From: Balaenoptera acutorostrata
Taxonomy: Eukaryota > Chordata > Mammalia > Artiodactyla > Balaenopteridae
Length of the DNA stretch: 64,000 bases
Reading direction: 5' to 3'
NCBI RefSeq assembly: GCF_949987535.1
Contig: NC_080082.1
Location: forward strand, 43,463,874-43,527,873
In this document: positions 1-10,965 of the stretch, one piece after another
Layout: each line of letters begins with the position of its first letter
Numbering within the stretch: the stretch's first letter is position 1
Made by a program: the position numbers and the translations under genes
The notes under the pieces: generated by a model
The model's database searches: none
Told to the model about the DNA's origin: nothing
What the model saw: the letters and a program-made list of their open reading frames with translations, nothing else

Positions 1-135
1 ATGAAACCAACTGGGAAAAGAGCCGTTCTAAGCTGGGGACCATGGTGTCTTTCCCTAGTCTACACAGAAACAGCACTCTGAGTGAAACGAGATGCTGGCG
101 TTTGGTAGCAAAATCTCCTATTCTGAAGAGAAACA

Positions 136-152
136 TTTCCTTGTAAGCGGGT
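136..152 (+). promoter_or_regulatory. Degenerate CENP-B box, TTCC class
   Basis: The left half reads TTCC instead of TTCG, removing an essential base and a CpG, while AAGCGGG on the right is intact. This lesion occurs in about 25 monomers (for example 1, 3280, 5464, 12485, 40973, 45811), and every one I checked is of the long class. It marks one monomer lineage that spread with its lesion. G to C is not a deamination change. Confidence 0.8.
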
Positions 153-184
153 TGCCTCAGCCTTGCCTCATTTTCACAAGTGGC

Positions 185-192
185 TATAAAGG
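185..192 (+). promoter_or_regulatory. TATA-box-like octamer of long monomers
   Basis: TATAAAGG occurs in long-class monomers just before the long module, within gctataaaggaggg or gtataaaggaggg. Short monomers have ctttaaag there. Two single-base variants give TATAAAAG, a classic TATA box (8964-8971 and 52705-52712). Centromeric satellites are often transcribed, but I see no initiator or other promoter element, so this may be chance. Confidence 0.25.
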
Positions 193-206
193 AGGGCAGT
201 CAGTAG

Positions 207-277
207 GCCTCACCCTTCAAGCCGACTCCAATTTCCTAGAGAAAACACCAGGCCACGGTGTGCTTTCCTGTGGCAAG
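207..277 (+). repeat. Long-class variable module, 71 bp
   Basis: This segment lies between the shared agggcagtcagtag and taaactttgctttcattcc and separates long from short monomers. It is 71 bp here and 33 bp at the equivalent place in the next monomer (596-628). The two versions align only weakly, so the 38-bp length difference came with divergence and is not a clean recent indel. It recurs in every 388-391 bp monomer. Confidence 0.8.
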
Positions 278-390
278 TAAACTTTGCTTTCATTCCTTAC
301 GGGGCACTTTGGCTCAGAACTGCCCTACCCCAAGGATTCAGGAATGTTCAGCCCGATTGTTTGAGAACAGCTTTTCTAGCTCTTTCATGG

Positions 391-741
391 ATGAAACCAA
401 CTGGGAAAAGTGCCGTTCTAAGCAGGGGACCATGGTGTCTTTCCCTAGTCTACACAGAAACAGCGCTCTGAGGGAAACGAGATGCTGGCATTTGGTAGCA
501 AAATCTGCTATGTGAAGAGAAACATTTCGCTGTAAGTGGGTTGCATCAGCCTTGCTACATTTTCTCAACTGGCTTTAAAGTAGGGTAGTCATTTGGCAAA
601 CTTATTTGAGGCCCTGCTTTCCAGGCTGGAAATTTTGCTTTCATTCCTTAGGTAGCACATTGGCTCAGGACGGCCTTACCCCAAGGATTCAGGGATGTGC
701 AGCCCGATTACTTGAGATCAGCCCTTCTGGCTCTTTCATGG
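391..741 (+). repeat. Short (S) satellite monomer, representative, 351 bp
   Basis: This is a typical short-class monomer. In order it holds the atgaaacc anchor, a CCATGG near base 40, the motif ctagtctacacag, a CENP-B box position about 134 bases in, then a short variable module (596-628, 33 bp) containing gaggccctgctttccaggc, then tttgctttcattccttag and the tttcatgg that leads into the next anchor. S monomers are 350-352 bp and have ctttaaag where long monomers have ctataaag or gtataaag. This monomer carries a damaged box (TTCG intact, right half TGGG). Confidence 0.9.
525..541 (+). promoter_or_regulatory. Degenerate CENP-B box, TTCGCTGT...TGGG class
   Basis: The left half TTCG is present but the right half reads TGGG instead of CGGG, which fits deamination of a methylated CpG. 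The same monomers read aaatctgctatgtgaagag before the box, one base shorter than the usual form. They are always short class (starts 391, 1836, 5854, 7299, 12875, 41363 and others). Confidence 0.78.
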
Positions 742-876
742 ATGAAACCAACTGGGAAAAGAGCCGTTCTAAGCTGGGGCCCATGGTGTCTTTCCCTAGT
801 CTACACAGAAAGAGCGCTCTGAGTGAAACGAGATGCTGACGTTTGGTAGCAAAATCTCCTATTCTGAAGAGAAACA

Positions 877-893
877 TTTCGTTGTAAGCGGGT
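877..893 (+). promoter_or_regulatory. Intact CENP-B box, representative
   Basis: The 17-mer is TTTCGTTGTAAGCGGGT. It satisfies all nine essential positions of NTTCGNNNNANNCGGGN. Against the canonical YTTCGTTGGAARCGGGA it differs only at one non-essential central base (G to T) and the last base. CENP-B binds this motif through its N-terminal DNA-binding domain at mammalian centromeres. About 93 monomers across the window keep this core, always on the plus strand. Binding is inferred from sequence only. Confidence 0.85.
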
Positions 894-1266
894 TGCATCA
901 GCCTTGCCTCATTTTCACAAGTGGCTATAAAGGAGGGCAGTCAGTAGGCCTCACCCTTGAAGCCCACTCCAATTTCCTAGAGAAAACACCAGGCCTCGGT
1001 GTGCTTTCCTGTGGCAAGTAAACTTTGCTTTCATTCCTTAGGGGGCACTTTGGCTCAGAAATGCCCTACCCCAAGGATTCAGGAATGTTCAGCCCGATTG
1101 TATGAGAATAGCTTTTCTGGCACTTTCATGGATGAAACCAACTGGGAAAAGAGCCGTTCTAAGCTGGGGACCATGGTGTCTTACCCTAGTCTACACAGAA
1201 ACAGCACTCTGAGGGAGAGGAGCTGCTGGCGTTTGGTAGCACAATCTCCTATTCTGAAGAGAAATA

Positions 1267-1283
1267 TTTCGTTGTAAGTGGGA
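1267..1283 (+). promoter_or_regulatory. Degenerate CENP-B box, TTCGTTGT...TGGG class
   Basis: This site reads TTTCGTTGTAAGTGGGA, preceded by gaaata instead of gaaaca. Only the right-half CpG is lost. It recurs in the monomers starting at 1132, 6595, 9170, 13616, 20599, 25636, 42104, 43976 and their copies, and marks another monomer lineage. Confidence 0.78.
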
Positions 1284-2186
1284 GGCATCAGCCTTGCCAC
1301 ATTTTCTCAACTGGCTTTAAAGAAGGGCAGTCAGTTGGCAGACTTCCTTGAGGCCCTGCTTCCTAGGCTGTAAACTTTGCTTTCATTCCTTAGTTGGCAC
1401 ATTGGCTCAGGACTGCCTTACCCCAAAGATTCAGGGATGTGCAGCCCTATTAGTTGAGATCAGCCCTTCTGGCTCTTTCATGGATGAAACCAACTGGGAA
1501 CAGAGCCGTTCTAAGCTGGGGACCATGGTGTCTTACCCTAGTCTACACAGAAACAGCACTCTGAGGGAGAGGAGCTGCTGGTGTTTGGTAGCACAGTCTC
1601 CTATTCTGAAAAGAAACATTTCGTTGTAAGCGGGTTGCCTCAGCCTTGTCACATTTTCTCAACTGGCTTTAAAGAAGGGCAGTCAGGTGGCAGACTTACT
1701 TGAGGCCCTGCTTCCCAGGCTCGAAACTTTGCTTTCATTCCTTAGGTGGCACATTGGCTCAGGACTGCCTTACCCCAAGGATTCAGTTATGTGCAGCCCG
1801 ATTACTTGAGATCAGCCCTTCAGGCTCTTTCATGGCTGAAACCAACTGGGAAAAGTGCCGTTCTAAGCAGGGGACCATGGTGTCTTTCCCTAGTCTACAC
1901 AGAAACAGCGCTCTGAGGGAAACGACCTGCTGGCATTTGGTAGCAAAATCTGCTATGTGAAGAGAAACATTTCGCTGTAAGTGGGTTGCATCAGCCTTGC
2001 TACATTTTCTCAACTGGCTTTAAAGTAGGGTAGTCATTTGGCAAACTTATTTGAGGCCCTGCTTCCCAGGCTGGAAATTTTGCTTTCATTCCTTAGGTAG
2101 CACATTGGCTCAGGACGGCCTTACCCCAAGGATTCAGGGATGTGCAGCCCGATTACTTGAGATCAGCCCTTCTGGCTCTTTCATGG

Positions 2187-2575
2187 ATGAAACCAACTGG
2201 GAAAAGAGCCGTTCTATGCTGGGGACCATGGTGTCTTTCCCTAGTCTACACAGAAACAGCACTCTGAGTGAAACGAGCTGCTGGCATTTGGTAGCAAATC
2301 TCCTATTCTGAAGAGAAACATTTCGTTGTAAGCGGGTTGTATCAGCCTTGCCACGTTTTCTCAACTGGGTATAAAGGAGGGCAGTCAGTAGTCCTCACCC
2401 TTCAAACCTACTCCAATTTCATAGAGGAAACACCAAGCCTCGGTATGGTCTCCTGTGGCAAGGAAACTTTGCTTTCATTCCTTAGGTGGCACATTGGCTC
2501 AGAACTGCCCTACCCCAAGGATTCAGGGATGTGCAGCCCGATTACTTGAGATCAGCCCTTCTGGCTCTTTCATGG
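2187..2575 (+). repeat. Long (Lb) satellite monomer, representative, 389 bp
   Basis: This is the second long subtype. It has the long module in a variant form (tcctcacccttcaaacctac, catagaggaaacaccaagcc) and gggtataaaggaggg. Its tail from ggtggcacattgg through gggatgtgcagcccgatta to gagatcagcccttctgg is that of short monomers. Lb therefore reads as a mosaic of a long-class centre and a short-class tail. It carries an intact box at 2321-2337 and has one fewer a in gcaaatctcc than other monomers. Confidence 0.85.
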
Positions 2576-3803
2576 CTGAAACCAACTGGGAAAAGAGCCG
2601 TTCTAAGCTGGGGACCATGGTGTCTTACCCTAGTCTACACAGAAACAGCACTCTGAGGGAGAGGAGCTGCTGGTGTTTGGTAGCACCATCTCCTATTCTG
2701 AAGAGAAACATTTCGTTGTAAGCGGGTTGCATCAGCCTTGTCACATTTTCTCAACTGGCTTTAAAGAAGGGCAGTCACTTGGCAGACTTCCTTGAGTTCC
2801 TGCTTCCCAGGCTGGAAACTTTGCTTTCATTCCTTAGTTAGCACATTGGGTCAGGACGGCCTTACCCCAAGGATTCAGGGATGTGCAGCCCGATTACTTG
2901 AGATCAGCCCTTCTGGCTCTTTCATGGCTGAAACCAACTGGGAAAAGAGCCGTTCTAAGCTGGGGATCATGGTGTCTTACCCTAGTCTACACAGAAACAG
3001 CACTCTGAGGGAGAGGAGTTGCTGGTGTTTGGCAGCACAATCTCCTATTCTGAAGAGAAACATTTCGTTGTAAGCGGGTTGCATCAGCCTTGTCACATTT
3101 TCTCAACTGTCTTTAAAGAAGGGCAGTCAGGTGGCAGACTTACTCGAGGCCCTGCTTCCCAGGCTGGAAATTTTACTTTCATTCCTTAGTTAGCACATTG
3201 GCTCAGGACGGCCTTACCCCAAGGATTCAGGGATGTGCAGCCCGATTACTTGAGATCAGCCCTTCCGGCTCTTTCATGGATGAAACCCCCTGGGAAAAGA
3301 ACCGTTCTTAGCTGGGGACCATGGTGTCTTTCCCTAGTCTACACAGAAACAGCACTCTGAGGGAAACGAGATGCTGGCGTTTGGTAGCAAAATCTCCTAT
3401 TCTGAAGAGAAACATTTCCTTGTAAGCGGGTTGCCTCAGCCTTGCCTCATTTTCACAAGTGGCTATAAAGGAGGGCAGTCAGTAGGCCTCACCCTTCAAG
3501 CCCACTCCAATTTCCTAGAGAAAACACCAGGTCACGGTGTGCTTTCCTGTGGCAAGTAAACTTTGCTTTCATTCCTTACGGGGCACTTTGGCTCAGAACT
3601 GCCCTACCCCAAGGATTCAGGAATGTTCATCCCGATTGTTTGAGAACAGCTTTTCTAGCTCTTTCATGGATGAAACCAACTGGGAAAAGAGCCGTTCTAA
3701 GCTGGGCACCATGGTGTCTTACCCTGGTCTAACAGAAACAGCACTCTGAGGGAGACGAGCTGCTGGCGTTTGGTAGCAAAATCTCCTATTCTGAAGAGAA
3801 ACA

Positions 3804-3820
3804 TTTCATTGTAAGCGGGT
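3804..3820 (+). promoter_or_regulatory. Degenerate CENP-B box, TTCA class
   Basis: This site reads TTTCATTGTAAGCGGGT: a single G to A change at the left CpG, as expected from deamination on the other strand. The same lesion is in the monomers at 16154, 23137, 28175 and 30711. The otherwise matching monomer at 32895 has the intact TTCG form. Confidence 0.78.
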
Positions 3821-4155
3821 TGCATCAGCCTTGTCACATTTTCTGAACTGGCTTTAAAGAAGGGCAGTCAGTTGGCAGACTTCCTTGAGTCCCTGCGTCC
3901 CAGGCTGGAAACTTTGCTTTCATTCCTTAGTTAGCACATTGGCTCAGGACGGCCTTACCCCAAGGATTCAGGGATGTGCAGCCCGATTATTTGAGATCAG
4001 CCCTTCTGGCTCTTTCATGGATGAAACCAACTGGGAAAAGAGCCGTTCTAAGTTGGGGACCATGGTGTCTTTCCCTAGTCTACACAGAAACAGCACTCTG
4101 AGGGAGAGGAGCTGCTGGCGTTTGGTAGCAAAATCTCCTATTCTGAAGAGAAACA

Positions 4156-4172
4156 TTTCTTTGCAAGCGGGT
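4156..4172 (+). promoter_or_regulatory. Degenerate CENP-B box, TTCT class
   Basis: This site reads TTTCTTTGCAAGCGGGT, with the left CpG lost and TTGT changed to TTGC. Related forms are TTTCTTTGCAAACGGGT (monomers 25284, 36563, 39138) and TTTCTTTGCAATCGGGT (58843). The monomer at 62513 has the first form. Confidence 0.78.
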
Positions 4173-4506
4173 TGCAACAGCCTTGCCACATTTTCTCAAC
4201 TGGCTTTAAAGGAGGGCAGTCAATTGGCAAACTTCCTTGAGGCCCTGCTTCCCAGGCTGTAAAATTTGCTTTCATTCCTTAGTTGGCACATTGGCTCAGG
4301 ACTGCCTTACCCCAAAGATTCAGGGATGTGCAGCCCGATTACTTGAGATCAGCCCTTCAGGCTCTTTCATGGCTGAAACCAACTGGGAAAAGTGCCGTTC
4401 TAAGCAGGGGACCATGGTGTCTTTCCCTACTCTACACAGAAACAGCGCTCTGAGGTAAACGAGCTGCTGGCATTTGGTAGCAAAATCTGCTATGTGAAGA
4501 GAAACC

Positions 4507-4523
4507 TTTCGCTGTAAGTTAGT
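4507..4523 (+). promoter_or_regulatory. Degenerate CENP-B box, most eroded class
   Basis: The right half reads AAGTTAGT, so CGGG is lost at two positions, and the flank is aaccttt instead of aacattt. It recurs in the monomers at 28878 and 31414. The related monomers at 17209 and 24192 share the aaccttt flank but keep TGGG, which suggests stepwise decay. Confidence 0.72.
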
Positions 4524-5463
4524 TGCATCAGCCTTGCTACATTTTCTCAACTGGCTTTAAAGTAGGGTAGTCATTTGGCAAACTTATTTGAGGCCCTGCT
4601 TCCCAGGCTGGAAATTTTGCTTTCATTCCTTAGGTAGCACATTGGCTCAGGACGGCCTTACCCCAAGGATTCAGGGATGTGCAGCCCGATTACTTGCGAT
4701 CAGCCCTTCTGGCTCTTTCATGGATGAAACCAACTGGGAAAAGAGCCGTTCTAAGCTGGGGACCATGGTGTCTTTCCCTAGTCTGCACAGAAACAGCACT
4801 CTGAGTGAAACGAGCTGCTGGCATTTGGTAGCAAATCTCCTATTCTGAAGAGAAACATTTCGTTGTAAGCGGGTTGTATCAGCCTTGCCACGTTTTCTCA
4901 ACTGGGTATAAAGGAGGGCAGTCTGTAGTCCTCACCCTTCAAACCTACTCCAATTTCATAGAGGAAACACGAAGCCTCAGTATGGTCTCCTGTGGCAAGG
5001 AAACTTTGCTTTCATTCCTTAGGTGGCACATTGGCTCAAACTGCCCTACCCCAAGGATTCAGGGATGTGCAGCCCGATTACTTGAGATCAGCCCTTCTGG
5101 CTCTTTCATGGCTGAAACTAACTGGGAAAAGAGCCGTTCTAAGCTGGGGACCATGGTGTCTTACCCTAGTCTACACAGAAACAGCACTCTGAGGGAGAGG
5201 AGCTGCTGGTGTTTGGTAGCACCATCTCCTATTCTGAAGAGAAACATTTCGTTGTAAGCGGGTTGCATCAGCTTTGTCACATTTTCTCAACTGGCTTTAA
5301 AGAAGGGCAGTGAGGTGGGAGACTTAGTTGAGGCCCTGCTTCCCAGGCTGGAAATTTTACTTTCATTCCTTAGTTAGCACATTGGCTCAGGACGGCCTTA
5401 CCCCAAGGATTCAGGGATGTGCAGCCCGATTACTTGAGATCAGCCCTTCTGGCTCTTTCATGG

Positions 5464-7560
5464 ATGAAACCAACTGGGAAAAGAGCCGTTCTAAGCTGGG
5501 GACCATGGTGTCTTTCCCTAGTCTACACAGAAACAGCACTCTGAGTGAAACGAGATGCTGGCGTTTGGTAGCAAAATCTCCTATTCTGAAGAGAAACATT
5601 TCCTTGTAAGCGGGTTGCCTCAGCCTTGCCTCATTTTCACAAGTGGCTATAAAGGAGGGCAGTCAGTAGGCCTCACCCTTCAAGCCGACTCCAATTTCCT
5701 AGAGAAAACACCAGGCCACGGTGTGCTTTCCTGTGGCAAGTAAACTTTGCTTTCATTCCTTACGGGGCACTTTGGCTCAGAACTGCCCTACCCCAAGGAT
5801 TCAGGAATGTTCAGCCCGATTGTTTGAGAACAGCTTTTCTAGCTCTTTCATGGATGAAACCAACTGGGAAAAGTGCCGTTCTAAGCAGGGGACCATGGTG
5901 TCTTTCCCTAGTCTACACAGAAACAGCGCTCTGAGGGAAACGAGATGCTGGCATTTGGTAGCAAAATCTGCTATGTGAAGAGAAACATTTCGCTGTAAGT
6001 GGGTTGCATCAGCCTTGCTACATTTTCTCAACTGGCTTTAAAGTAGGGTAGTCATTTGGCAAACTTATTTGAGGCCCTGCTTTCCAGGCTGGAAATTTTG
6101 CTTTCATTCCTTAGGTAGCACATTGGCTCAGGACGGCCTTACCCCAAGGATTCAGGGATGTGCAGCCCGATTACTTGAGATCAGCCCTTCTGGCTCTTTC
6201 ATGGATGAAACCAACTGGGAAAAGAGCCGTTCTAAGCTGGGGCCCATGGTGTCTTTCCCTAGTCTACACAGAAAGAGCGCTCTGAGTGAAACGAGATGCT
6301 GACGTTTGGTAGCAAAATCTCCTATTCTGAAGAGAAACATTTCGTTGTAAGCGGGTTGCATCAGCCTTGCCTCATTTTCACAAGTGGCTATAAAGGAGGG
6401 CAGTCAGTAGGCCTCACCCTTGAAGCCCACTCCAATTTCCTAGAGAAAACACCAGGCCTCGGTGTGCTTTCCTGTGGCAAGTAAACTTTGCTTTCATTCC
6501 TTAGGGGGCACTTTGGCTCAGAAATGCCCTACCCCAAGGATTCAGGAATGTTCAGCCCGATTGTATGAGAATAGCTTTTCTGGCACTTTCATGGATGAAA
6601 CCAACTGGGAAAAGAGCCGTTCTAAGCTGGGGACCATGGTGTCTTACCCTAGTCTACACAGAAACAGCACTCTGAGGGAGAGGAGCTGCTGGCGTTTGGT
6701 AGCACAATCTCCTATTCTGAAGAGAAATATTTCGTTGTAAGTGGGAGGCATCAGCCTTGCCACATTTTCTCAACTGGCTTTAAAGAAGGGCAGTCAGTTG
6801 GCAGACTTCCTTGAGGCCCTGCTTCCTAGGCTGTAAACTTTGCTTTCATTCCTTAGTTGGCACATTGGCTCAGGACTGCCTTACCCCAAAGATTCAGGGA
6901 TGTGCAGCCCTATTAGTTGAGATCAGCCCTTCTGGCTCTTTCATGGATGAAACCAACTGGGAACAGAGCCGTTCTAAGTTGGGGACCATGGTGTCTTACC
7001 CTAGTCTACACAGAAACAGCACTCTGAGGGAGAGGAGCTGCTGGTGTTTGGTAGCACAGTCTCCTATTCTGAAAAGAAACATTTCGTTGTAAGCGGGTTG
7101 CCTCAGCCTTGTCACATTTTCTCAACTGGCTTTAAAGAAGGGCAGTCAGGTGGCAGACTTACTTGAGGCCCTGCTTCCCAGGCTCGAAACTTTGCTTTCA
7201 TTCCTTAGGTGGCACATTGGCTCAGGACTGCCTTACCCCAAGGATTCAGTTATGTGCAGCCCGATTACTTGAGATCAGCCCTTCAGGCTCTTTCATGGCT
7301 GAAACCAACTGGGAAAAGTGCCGTTCTAAGCAGGGGACCATGGTGTCTTTCCCTAGTCTACACAGAAACAGCGCTCTGAGGGAAACGACCTGCTGGCATT
7401 TGGTAGCAAAATCTGCTATGTGAAGAGAAACATTTCGCTGTAAGTGGGTTGCATCAGCCTTGCTACATTTTCTCAACTGGCTTTAAAGTAGGGTAGTCAT
7501 TTGGCAAACTTATTTGAGGCCCTGCTTCCCAGGCTGGAAATTTTGCTTTCATTCCTTAGG
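5464..7560 (+). repeat. 15-monomer HOR, truncated copy 2
   Basis: This repeats 1-2097 at an offset of 5,463 bp with very few differences (for example aagttgggg near 6975 against aagctgggg). The match breaks off inside the sixth monomer, near 7560, where the sequence switches to another HOR phase. Intact boxes begin at 6340 and 7082. Confidence 0.85.
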
Positions 7561-8650
7561 TGGCACATTGGCTCCAACTGCCCTAACCCAAGGATTCAGG
7601 GATGTGCAGCCCGATTATTTGAGATCAGCCCTTTTGGCTCTTTCATGGATGAAACCAACTGGGAAAAGAGCCGTTCTAAGCTGGGGCCCATGGTGTCTTT
7701 CCCTAGTCTACACAGAAAGAGCGCTCTGAGTGAAACGAGATGCTGACGTTTGGTAGCAAAATCTCCTATTCTGAAGAGAAACATTTCCTTGTAAGCGGGT
7801 TGCCTCATCCTTGCCTCATTTTCACAAGTGGCTATAAAGGAGGGCAGTCAGTAGGCCTCACCCTTCAAGCCCACACCAATTTCCTAGAGAAAACACCAGG
7901 CCACGGTGTGCTTTCCTGTGGCAAGTAAACTTTGCTTTCATTCCTTAGGGGGCACTTAGGCTCAGAACTGCCCTACCCCAAGGATTCAGGAATGTTCATC
8001 CCGATTGTTTGAGAACAGCTTTTCTAGCTCTTTCATGGATGAAACCAACTGGGAAAAGAGCCGTTCTAAGCTGGGCACCATGGTGTCTTACCCTGGTCTA
8101 ACAGAAACAGCACTCTGAGGGAGACGAGCTGCTGGCGTTTGGTAGCAAAATCTCCTATTCTGAAGAGAAACATTTCGTTGTAAGCGGGTTGTATCAGCCT
8201 TGCCACGTTTTCTCAACTGGGTATAAAGGAGGGCAGTCAGTAGTCCTCACCCTTCAAACCTACTCCAATTTCATAGAGGAAACACCAAGCCTCGGTATGG
8301 TCTCCTGTGGCAAGGAAACTTTGCTTTCATTCCTTAGGTGGCACATTGGCTCAGAACTGCCCTACCCCAAGGATTCAGGGATGTGCAGCCCGATTACTTG
8401 AGATCAGCCCTTCTGGCTCTTTCATGGCTGAAACCAACTGGGAAAAGAGCCGTTCTAAGATGGGGACCATGGTGTCTTACCCTAGTCTACACAGAAACAG
8501 CACTCTGAGGGAGAGGAGCTGCTGGTGTTTGGTAGCACCATCTCCTATTCTGAAGAGAAACATTTCGTTGTAAGCGGGTTGCATCAGCTTTGTCACATTT
8601 TCTCAACTGGCTTTAAAGAAGGGCAGTGAGGTGGGAGACTTAGTTGAGGC
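7561..8650 (+). repeat. Transplanted three-monomer segment (matches about 11266-12355)
   Basis: From about 7560 the sequence follows 11266-12355 at an offset of 3,705 bp. The shared marks are aactgccctaacccaagg, the ctgggcaccatgg and ctggtctaacag variants, and gtgaggtgggagacttag. The monomer at 7299, which spans the left breakpoint, is a 350-bp hybrid. The segment ends between 8641 and 8656. Intact boxes begin at 8173 and 8563. Confidence 0.8.
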
Positions 8651-10965
8651 CCTGCTTTCCAGGCTGGAAATTTTGCTTTCATTCCTTAGGTAGCACATTG
8701 GCTCAGGACGGCCTTACCCCAAGGATTCAGGGATGTGCAGCCCGATTACTTGAGATCAGCCCTTCTGGCTCTTTCATGGATGAAACCAACTGGGAAAAGA
8801 GCCGTTCTAAGCTGGGGCCCATGGTGTCTTTCCCTAGTCTACACAGAAAGAGCGCTCTGAGTGAAACGAGATGCTGACGTTTGGTAGCAAAATCTCCTAT
8901 TCTGAAGAGAAACATTTCGTTGTAAGCGGGTTGCATCAGCCTTGCCTCATTTTCACAAGTGGCTATAAAAGAGGGCAGTCAGTAGGCCTCACCCTTGAAG
9001 CCCACTCCAATTTCCTAGAGAAAACACCAGGCCTCGGTGTGCTTTCCTGTGGCAAGTAAACTTTGCTTTCATTCCTTAGGGGGCACTTTGGCTCAGAAAT
9101 GCCCTACCCCAAGGATTCAGGAATGTTCAGCCCGATTGTATGAGAATAGCTTTTCTGGCACTTTCATGGATGAAACCAACTGGGAAAAGAGCCGTTCTAA
9201 GCTGGGGACCATGGTGTCTTACCCTAGTCTACACAGAAACAGCACTCTGAGGGAGAGGAGCTGCTGGCGTTTGGTAGCACAATCTCCTATTCTGAAGAGA
9301 AATATTTCGTTGTAAGTGGGAGGCATCAGCCTTGCCACATTTTCTCAACTGGCTTTAAAGAAGGGCAGTCAGTTGGCAGACTTCCTTGAGGCCCTGCTTC
9401 CTAGGCTGTAAACTTTGCTTTCATTCCTTAGTTGGCACATTGGCTCAGGACTGCCTTACCCCAAAGATTCAGGGATGTGCAGCCCTATTAGTTGAGATCA
9501 GCCCTTCTGGCTCTTTCATGGATGAAACCAACTGGGAACAGAGCCGTTCTAAGCTGGGGACCATGGTGTCTTAACCTAGTCTACACAGAAACAGCACTCT
9601 GAGGGAGAGGAGCTGCTGGTGTTTGGTAGCACAGTCTCCTATTCTGAAAAGAAACATTTCGTTGTAAGCGGGTTGCCTCAGCCTTGTCACATTTTCTCAA
9701 CTGGCTTTAAAGAAGGGCAGTCAGGTGGCAGACTTACTTGAGGCCCTGCTTCCCAGGCTCGAAACTTTGCTTTCATTCCTTAGGTGGCACATTGGCTCAG
9801 GACTGCCTTACCCCAAGGATTCAGTTATGTGCAGCCCGATTACTTGAGATCAGCCCTTCAGTCTCTTTCATGGCTGAAACCAACTGGGAAAAGTGCCGTT
9901 CTAAGCAGGGGACCATGGTGTCTTTCCCTAGTCTACACAGAAACAGCGCTCTGAGGGAAACGACCTGCTGGCATTTGGTAGCAAAATCTGCTATGTGAAG
10001 AGAAACATTTCGCTGTAAGTGGGTTGCATCAGCCTTGCTACATTTTCTCAACTGGCTTTAAAGTAGGGTAGTCATTTGGCAAACTTATTTGAGGCCCTGC
10101 TTCCCAGGCTGGAAATTTTGCTTTCATTCCTTAGGTAGCACATTGGCTCAGGACGGCCTTACCCCAAGGATTCAGGGATGTGCAGCCCGATTACTTGAGA
10201 TCAGCCCTTCTGGCTCTTTCATGGATGAAACCAACTGGGAAAAGAGCCGTTCTATGCTGGGGACCATGGTGTCTTTCCCTAGTCTACACAGAAACAGCAC
10301 TCTGAGTGAAACGAGCTGCTGGCATTTGGTAGCAAATCTCCTATTCTGAAGAGAAACATTTCGTTGTAAGCGGGTTGTATCAGCCTTGCCACGTTTTCTC
10401 AACTGGGTATAAAGGAGGGCAGTCAGTAGTCCTCACCCTTCAAACCTACTCCAATTTCATAGAGGAAACACCAAGCCTCGGTATGGTCTCCTGTGGCAAG
10501 GAAACTTTGCTTTCATTCCTTAGGTGGCACATTGGCTCAGAACTGCCCTACCCCAAGGATTCAGGGATGTGCAGCCCGATTACTTGAGATCAGCCCTTCT
10601 GGCTCTTTCATGGCTGAAACCAACTGGGAAAAGAGCCGTTCTAAGCTGGGGACCATGGTGTCTTACCCTAGTCTACACAGAAACAGCACTCTGAGGGAGA
10701 GGAGCTGCTGGTGTTTGGTAGCACCATCTCCTATTCTGAAGAGAAACATTTCGTTGTAAGCGGGTTGCATCAGCCTTGTCACATTTTCTCAACTGGCTTT
10801 AAAGAAGGGCAGTCACTTGGCAGACTTCCTTGAGTTCCTGCTTCCCAGGCTGGAAACTTTGCTTTCATTCCTTAGTTAGCACATTGGGTCAGGACGGCCT
10901 TACCCCAAGGATTCAGGGATGTGCAGCCCGATTACTTGAGATCAGCCCTTCTGGCTCTTTCATGG
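8651..10965 (+). repeat. Transplanted segment matching about 613-2927
   Basis: This follows the 15-monomer unit at an offset of 8,038 bp, from the monomer tail at 8644 through the monomer at 10614. Small private changes include taacctagtc near 9573 and cagtctctttc near 9860. Between about 10920 and 10966 it changes to the 19-monomer unit. Intact boxes begin at 8915, 9657, 10359 and 10749. Confidence 0.8.

Larger units (their letters stand above)
1..390 (+). repeat. Long (La) satellite monomer, representative, 390 bp
   Basis: This is a long-class monomer of the La subtype. It has cctcattttcacaagtgg after the box, TATAAAGG at 185-192, the 71-bp long module at 207-277, and a distinctive tail (gggcactttgg, caggaatgttcagcccgat, gagaacagcttttctagc). 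The tail differs from S monomers across its whole length, so La is a separate lineage and not just S with an insertion. Its box carries the TTCC lesion. Confidence 0.88.
1..5463 (+). repeat. 15-monomer HOR unit, 5,463 bp, copy 1
   Basis: Monomer lengths in order are 390, 351, 390, 352, 352, 351, 389, 352, 352, 390, 351, 352, 351, 388 and 352. The sequence starts again at 5464 with the same monomer order. Intact CENP-B boxes begin at 877, 1619, 2321, 2711, 3063, 4858 and 5247 (7 of 15 monomers). Monomers 1-12 reappear 12,484 bp downstream inside the 19-monomer unit, so the two HORs share ancestry. The true left boundary is unknown because the window edge cuts the array. Confidence 0.85.

Noticed and set aside
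391..741. The 352-bp monomer as an ancient dimer of about 176 bp
   Set aside because: There is a weak resemblance between tgctttcattccttag...gcaca and gtgtctttccctag...cacaca, but the spacing is about 200/151 bp rather than half the monomer. No convincing half-to-half alignment was seen by eye.
3885..4262. A 125-codon frame repeated at 16369, 23352, 28390, 30926, 33110 and 58707
   Set aside because: It arises where the TTCT-class box (tttctttgcaagc) removes the usual taa stop of tttcgttgtaag, so the frame reads on through the next half monomer. It is a side effect of box decay and not a gene.
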